Shown: positions 60,378-64,000 of the stretch, one piece after another | Layout of the letters: each line of letters opens with the position of its first letter | Numbering within the stretch: position 1 is the first letter of the stretch | Origin: VRUE01 sp963715625 | GTDB lineage: Bacteria > Actinomycetota > Thermoleophilia > Solirubrobacterales > 70-9 | Reading direction: 5' to 3' | Length of the DNA stretch: 64,000 nucleotides | Assembly (NCBI GenBank): GCA_963715625.1 | Contig: OY970260.1 | Span: forward strand, 806,001-870,000 | Translations under genes and position numbers: made by a program | Notes under the pieces: model-generated | The model's database searches: none | Seen by the model: the letters and a program-made list of their open reading frames with translations, nothing else | Told to the model about the DNA's origin: nothing

Positions 60378-61133
60378 ATGAAGGTTCGGCTCTATGGCCT
60401 CCCGGGGTCGCACCCGACGATGGCGACACAGGCGATGCTCGAGCACAAGGGCATCGAGTTCAGCCGGGTCAACCTCGTCCCCTTCCTCGCGAAAGTCGTC
60501 CTGCGCCGGCCGCTCGGCTTCCCGAGGAACACCGTGCCGGCGATCACGATCGACGGCCGCAGGGCCCAGGGGTCGCGGGAGATCGCGCGCGAGCTCGACC
60601 GGCTGCAACCCGAGCCGCCCCTGTTCCCCGCCGACCCCGGGAAGCGCCTCGCGGTGGAGGAGGCCGAGCGCTGGGGCGAGGAAGAGCTCCAGCACCCGGT
60701 GCGCCAGATCGTGCTCTGGGTGACGCACGCCAACGGAGCCTCGACTCGCAGCTACATGGAGGACTCGAGGATGGGGGTGCCGATCGGCCTCGCTGCCCGC
60801 CTCACCCCGCCGTTCGTCGCTGCGGGCGTGCGGGTCAACGAGGCGACCGACGAGGCCATCCGGGCCAACCTCGCCGGGCTCGACGGCACGCTGCAGAAGG
60901 TCAACGAGTGGATCGCGGCCGGCGTGCTCGACGGCGATGAGCTGAACGCCGCCGACTTCCAGATCGGGGCAAGCGTGCGCCTGGCGATGACGCTCCAGGA
61001 CCTGCGGCCACCGATCGACGGCCGGCCCGCCGGGCGGCTGGCGCGCCGTGCGGTCCCCCGCTTCCCCGGCGACGCACCCCCGATCCTGCCCTCCGCCTGG
61101 CTGCAGCCGCTGCGCTCCCACGGCCCTGCCTGA
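60378..61133 (+). CDS. Glutathione S-transferase-like protein
   Basis: 251 residues. The thioredoxin-like N-terminal domain reads MKVRLYGLPGSHPTMATQAM, NTVPAITIDGRRAQGSREIARELD (cis-proline V-P and the S-R-E of the glutathione site), followed by a helical C-terminal domain ending DELNAADFQIGASVRLAM, the GST N-capping box. Actinobacteria mostly lack glutathione, so another thiol or a non-transferase role is possible. 30 bp after the IS, single gene. Confidence 0.85.
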   Translation: MKVRLYGLPGSHPTMATQAMLEHKGIEFSRVNLVPFLAKVVLRRPLGFPRNTVPAITIDGRRAQGSREIARELDRLQPEPPLFPADPGKRLAVEEAERWGEEELQHPVRQIVLWVTHANGASTRSYMEDSRMGVPIGLAARLTPPFVAAGVRVNEATDEAIRANLAGLDGTLQKVNEWIAAGVLDGDELNAADFQIGASVRLAMTLQDLRPPIDGRPAGRLARRAVPRFPGDAPPILPSAWLQPLRSHGPA

Positions 61134-61166
61134 CGGCCGGCTCCGGGCCGCCAGGGGCGAACCGAG

Positions 61167-61568
61167 TCAGATTTTCTGGCCGACCTCGATCAGGTGGCCG
61201 TCCGGGTCCCGCATATAGCAGCGGATCTCGGTCTTGCGCCTTTCCGGGGGCGCCAGGAACTCGGCCCCGCGGGCGCTCCACTCCGCGTAGACGGCCTCGA
61301 TGTCGGCGACGCGGATGTTGAGGAAGCTGCTGATGCGATCGGGGTCGGGGGGCACCTCGAGCGTGACGGTCGGCTTGTCCTCGGTGGGGCCGCCGCCGAC
61401 GTTGATGATGATCCAGCTGTTGGCGAGAGCCACGCACGACGGCTCGCCCGTGCGGACGGTCTCGCCGCCGAGCACGTCGGCGTAGAAGCGGCGTGAGCGC
61501 TCGACGTCGGCAGAGACGATGAAGTGGGTCAGCACGATCCCTTCGTCGGGTGTGGGGAACTCGGCCAT
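61167..61568 (-). CDS. VOC family (glyoxalase/dioxygenase-fold) protein
   Basis: 133 residues, two beta-alpha-beta-beta-beta modules. HFIVSADVERSRRFYADVLGG begins the first and FLNIRVADIEAVYAEWSARG the second, which ends in the usual CYMRDPDGHLIEVGQK with the metal-binding glutamate. Histidine 15 and that glutamate are two of the usual ligands. The substrate is unknown. Convergent with the GST-like gene and divergent from the acyl-CoA synthetase. Confidence 0.9.
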   Translation of the reverse strand: MAEFPTPDEGIVLTHFIVSADVERSRRFYADVLGGETVRTGEPSCVALANSWIIINVGGGPTEDKPTVTLEVPPDPDRISSFLNIRVADIEAVYAEWSARGAEFLAPPERRKTEIRCYMRDPDGHLIEVGQKI

Positions 61569-61690
61569 CCGTGACCTCCTTGGGTTGACCCGCCGATTCT
61601 CTCAGCAAGCAAGCCTCCTGGCGCTTGCGCGTCGGGCCCCGATCGGGAACCATGGCGGAGGGAGTCGAAAAAACCTAAGGAGGAGACGGA

Positions 61691-63478
61691 GTGGAGCCAG
61701 TCGAGATCGCGCCGGCCGAGGCGAGCGCCCGGCCCGGTGCCCTGTCCGCCGCGACAATGTGCGAGGCCTTCCAGATCACGGCCGGCGAGCGGGCGGACAG
61801 CCCCGCGCTGCGGCTCAAGGACAGCGACTACGAGGCGAGCTTCGCCGAGTACGCGGCGACCGTGCGGCGCCGGGCCGCCGGCCTCGCGGCGCTGGGCGTC
61901 GGCCGTGGCGACACGGTCGGCTTCATGCTGGTCAACCGGCCCGCCCTGCACCTGACCGACTGCGCCGCGATGCACCTCGGCGCCACCTGCTTCTCGGTCT
62001 ACAACACCTCCTCGCCAGAGCAGGTCGAGTACGTGGTCGCCGACGCCGGCAACAGGGTGATCGTCACCGAGCAGGCCTTCCTCGAGACGGTGCTGGCGGC
62101 GCGCGAGCAGGTCGAGAGCCTCGAGCACGTGGTCGTCGTCGACGGCGAGGCGCCGGAGGGGACGATCCCGATCTCCGAGCTGGAGGAGATGGGCGACCCC
62201 GGCTTCGACTTCGACGCCGCCTGGCGCGCGGTCGAGCCCGACGACGTGCTCTGCCTGATCTACACCTCGGGCACAACGGGCCCGCCGAAGGGGGTGCAGC
62301 TGACCCACTCCAACATGCTCAGTGTCTGGCGCGCGGTGGACCAGATCCGCGAGGTAAAGCCCGGCGGGCGCGGCATCTCCTTCCTCCCCAGCGCCCACAT
62401 CGCCGACCGCTGGGCGGGCCTCTACGCCCAGATGATCTACGGCACGACGATCTACTGCTGCCCCAACCCGCGCGAGATGGTCGCCTACTCGATCGAGGTC
62501 AGGCCGACCGCCTGGGGCGGGGTGCCGCGGATCTGGGAGAAGCTGAAGGCGGCGCTCGAGACGGCGATGGCGGCCGAGCAGGACGCCGAGAAACGCAAGG
62601 CCGCCGAGTGGGCGATGGGGGTCGGCCTGCGCCGCGCCGACGCCTACATGGAGGGAGGCGTCCCTGACGACCTGCAGGCGGAGTGGGAGCGCGCCGACGA
62701 TCTGGTCCTCTCGAAGGTGCGCGCGATGCTCGGCCTCGACGAGGTCGAATCGTTCGTGGTCGGCGCCGCGCCGACGCCCCCCGAGGTGCTCAGGTTCTTC
62801 CTCGCGCTCGGGATCGAGATCTGCGAGACCTGGGGGCTGTCGGAGACGACCGCGATCTCGACCTTCAACCCGCCCGGCCGGATCCGGGTGGGAACCGTCG
62901 GCCCGCCGATCCCGGGAACGGAGGTGAAGCTGGCCTCCGACGGCGAGGTGATGGTCCGCGGCCCGCAGGTGATGAAGGGCTACCGCAACATGCCGGAGAA
63001 GACCGCCGAAGCCCTGACCGAGGACGGCTGGCTGATGACCGGCGACGTCGGCGAGTTCGACGAGGAGGGCTACCTGCGGATCGTCGACCGCAAGAAGGAG
63101 CTGATCATCAACGCCGCCGGCAAGAACATGTCGCCGGCCAACATCGAGGCGAAGCTGAAGGCCGCCTCGACCCTGATCGCCCAGGCGGTCGCGATCGGCG
63201 ACAACCGCCCCTACAACGTCGCTTTGATCACCCTCGACCTCGAAACGCTGGCGATGCGGGGGGCGGAGGAGAACGACCCGGCGATCGCCGAGGAGGTCGC
63301 CGCCGCGGTCGAGGCCGCCAACCAGCGGCTCTCCCGGGTCGAGCAGATCAAGCGCTTCAAGGTGCTCGACGGCGAGTGGCTGCCGGGGGGAGACGAGCTG
63401 ACCCCGACCATGAAGCTCAAGCGCCGCCCGATCGAGCGCAAGTACGAAGCGGAGATCGAGGCGCTGTACAAAGACTAG
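61691..63478 (+). CDS. Long-chain fatty acyl-CoA synthetase (FadD15-like)
   Basis: 595 residues from GTG 61691 with AAGGAGGAGA upstream. AMP-binding motif IYTSGTTGPPKGVQLTHSN, then WGLSETTAIS, the hinge aspartate GWLMTGDVGEFDEEGYLRI and VDRKKELIINAAGKNMSPAN. Activates fatty acids to acyl-CoA with ATP. The length and the insertion around residues 290-340 match the long-chain (FadD15/FAA) group. Monocistronic as far as seen. Confidence 0.93.
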   Translation: MEPVEIAPAEASARPGALSAATMCEAFQITAGERADSPALRLKDSDYEASFAEYAATVRRRAAGLAALGVGRGDTVGFMLVNRPALHLTDCAAMHLGATCFSVYNTSSPEQVEYVVADAGNRVIVTEQAFLETVLAAREQVESLEHVVVVDGEAPEGTIPISELEEMGDPGFDFDAAWRAVEPDDVLCLIYTSGTTGPPKGVQLTHSNMLSVWRAVDQIREVKPGGRGISFLPSAHIADRWAGLYAQMIYGTTIYCCPNPREMVAYSIEVRPTAWGGVPRIWEKLKAALETAMAAEQDAEKRKAAEWAMGVGLRRADAYMEGGVPDDLQAEWERADDLVLSKVRAMLGLDEVESFVVGAAPTPPEVLRFFLALGIEICETWGLSETTAISTFNPPGRIRVGTVGPPIPGTEVKLASDGEVMVRGPQVMKGYRNMPEKTAEALTEDGWLMTGDVGEFDEEGYLRIVDRKKELIINAAGKNMSPANIEAKLKAASTLIAQAVAIGDNRPYNVALITLDLETLAMRGAEENDPAIAEEVAAAVEAANQRLSRVEQIKRFKVLDGEWLPGGDELTPTMKLKRRPIERKYEAEIEALYKD

Positions 63479-63491
63479 AGAAGACTAAGCG

Positions 63492-63517
63492 ATGCTATCT
63501 GTTTCGGAATAGCATCC
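63492..63517. terminator. Hairpin after the acyl-CoA synthetase gene
   Basis: GATGCTAT (63492-63499) with ATAGCATC (63510-63517), 10-nt loop, 13 bp after the stop. Candidate terminator; no T-run follows. Confidence 0.4.
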
Positions 63518-63535
63518 GATAGGGTCCACTAGCAA

Positions 63536-64000
63536 TGGACCCGCTGCTCAACCCATACCGGCCCGGTGCCGGCACCCCTCCGCCGATTCTCGCCGGCCGG
63601 AAGGCTGAGCTCGAAGCGATCGGCAACCTGCTCGGCAGGCTGGCAGCGGGTCGTGGCGAGCGCAGCATCGTGCTCACCGGCCTGCGCGGCGTGGGCAAGA
63701 CGGCGCTCCTCTGGGCCGCCGAGGAGAACGCGGAGAAGCAAGGCTGGATCTCCCAGAGCCTGGAGGCGCGCGCCGGCCTCGACTTCCGCACCGCCCTCGC
63801 CGACCGCTCCTGGGTCATCTTGAGGCAGCTCGAGCACAGGGGGGTCGTGCGGGAAGCCCTCGCCCGCCTGGCGGCGTCGATCCGGCGGGTGCGGGTGCAG
63901 GAGCCCGCGAGCGGGCTGGAGGTGAGCCTCGACCTGGGGGGCGCCGAGCCGCGCGAGGGGGCGCTGGAGGCCGATGTGGTCGACCTCTTCCGCATCCTGG
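63536..64000 (+). CDS. AAA-type ATPase, truncated by window end
   Basis: 155 codons seen from ATG 63536, no stop. NPYRPGAGTPPPILAGRKAEL introduces an ORC/Cdc6- or AAA-22-like ATPase, with the Walker A loop GLRGVGKTALLWAAEE at about residues 49-64. Such proteins with a preceding 'P-F/Y-x-P-G-x-G-x-x-P' segment occur as stand-alone ATPases of unknown role, some linked to mobile DNA or defence. The rest of the protein and any partner lie outside the window, so I cannot assign a function. Confidence 0.8.

Overview
The window is 64 kb of chromosome from a GC-rich bacterium. Gene content (14-subunit complex I with a siroheme assimilatory sulfite reductase, PucR and TetR regulators, lipoprotein-type spermidine/putrescine binding protein, PIN-type toxins, dodecin) and strong C/G third-position use point to an actinobacterium, most likely class Thermoleophilia (Solirubrobacterales-like); that placement is an inference. 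No rRNA, tRNA or CRISPR array was seen.

Layout. 1-6.8 kb: a broken secreted beta-propeller gene, then a minus-strand sulfate assimilation operon (rhodanese, sulfite reductase, APS/PAPS reductase, ATP sulfurylase, APS kinase) preceded by dodecin. 6.9-9.8 kb: a VapBC-like pair and two divergent TetR regulators, one a double-TetR fusion. 10-11.8 kb: a secreted RTX-repeat protein. 11.8-25.3 kb: a polyamine/amine catabolism locus, with a leftward operon (aminotransferase, PucR regulator, alanine dehydrogenase, aminobutyraldehyde-type dehydrogenase) and a rightward operon (APC permease, USP, PotABCD-like ABC transporter, MmsA-like dehydrogenase) diverging from a dyad-rich promoter region. 25.4-42.8 kb: accessory genes (lipoproteins, subtilisin-NIDO protease, FAD amine oxidase, second PIN toxin pair, enolase-superfamily enzyme, ferritin, twin S51 peptidases, TetR, ECF sigma factor, SGNH hydrolase plus acyltransferase, SpoIID protein, small membrane proteins). 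42.9-58.4 kb: nuoA-N, in which nuoG is frameshifted and an antisense DUF4242-like gene sits between nuoI and nuoJ. 58.4-60.3 kb: an IS1634-like insertion sequence placed exactly on the nuoN stop codon. 60.4-64 kb: GST-like protein, VOC protein, acyl-CoA synthetase and a truncated ATPase.

The most striking feature is a set of dispersed palindromic elements. I can group about twenty sites into ten types (labels PAL-A to PAL-J are mine), five of which recur within the window. They behave like the Rickettsia palindromic elements: they lie in convergent intergenic gaps but also inside reading frames without stopping them. Complex I is the hot spot. NuoC and NuoD carry the same translated element (PAL-B), NuoG, NuoJ and NuoM carry PAL-A, and three gene junctions (nuoF-G, nuoH-I, nuoL-M) contain palindromes that are themselves short open frames overlapping the stop before and the start after. 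PAL-A copies keep a 24-nt core while their 25-27 bp arms differ from copy to copy yet remain self-complementary. PAL-C copies fold as a cloverleaf with compensatory changes. PAL-D encodes the tail of alanine dehydrogenase in one place and the head of an aldehyde dehydrogenase in another, in the same frame.

Four genes (the beta-propeller protein, the subtilisin, nuoG and the DUF4242-like gene) need a single-base change to restore the frame. That suggests residual indel errors in the assembly rather than four independent pseudogenes, but both remain possible.
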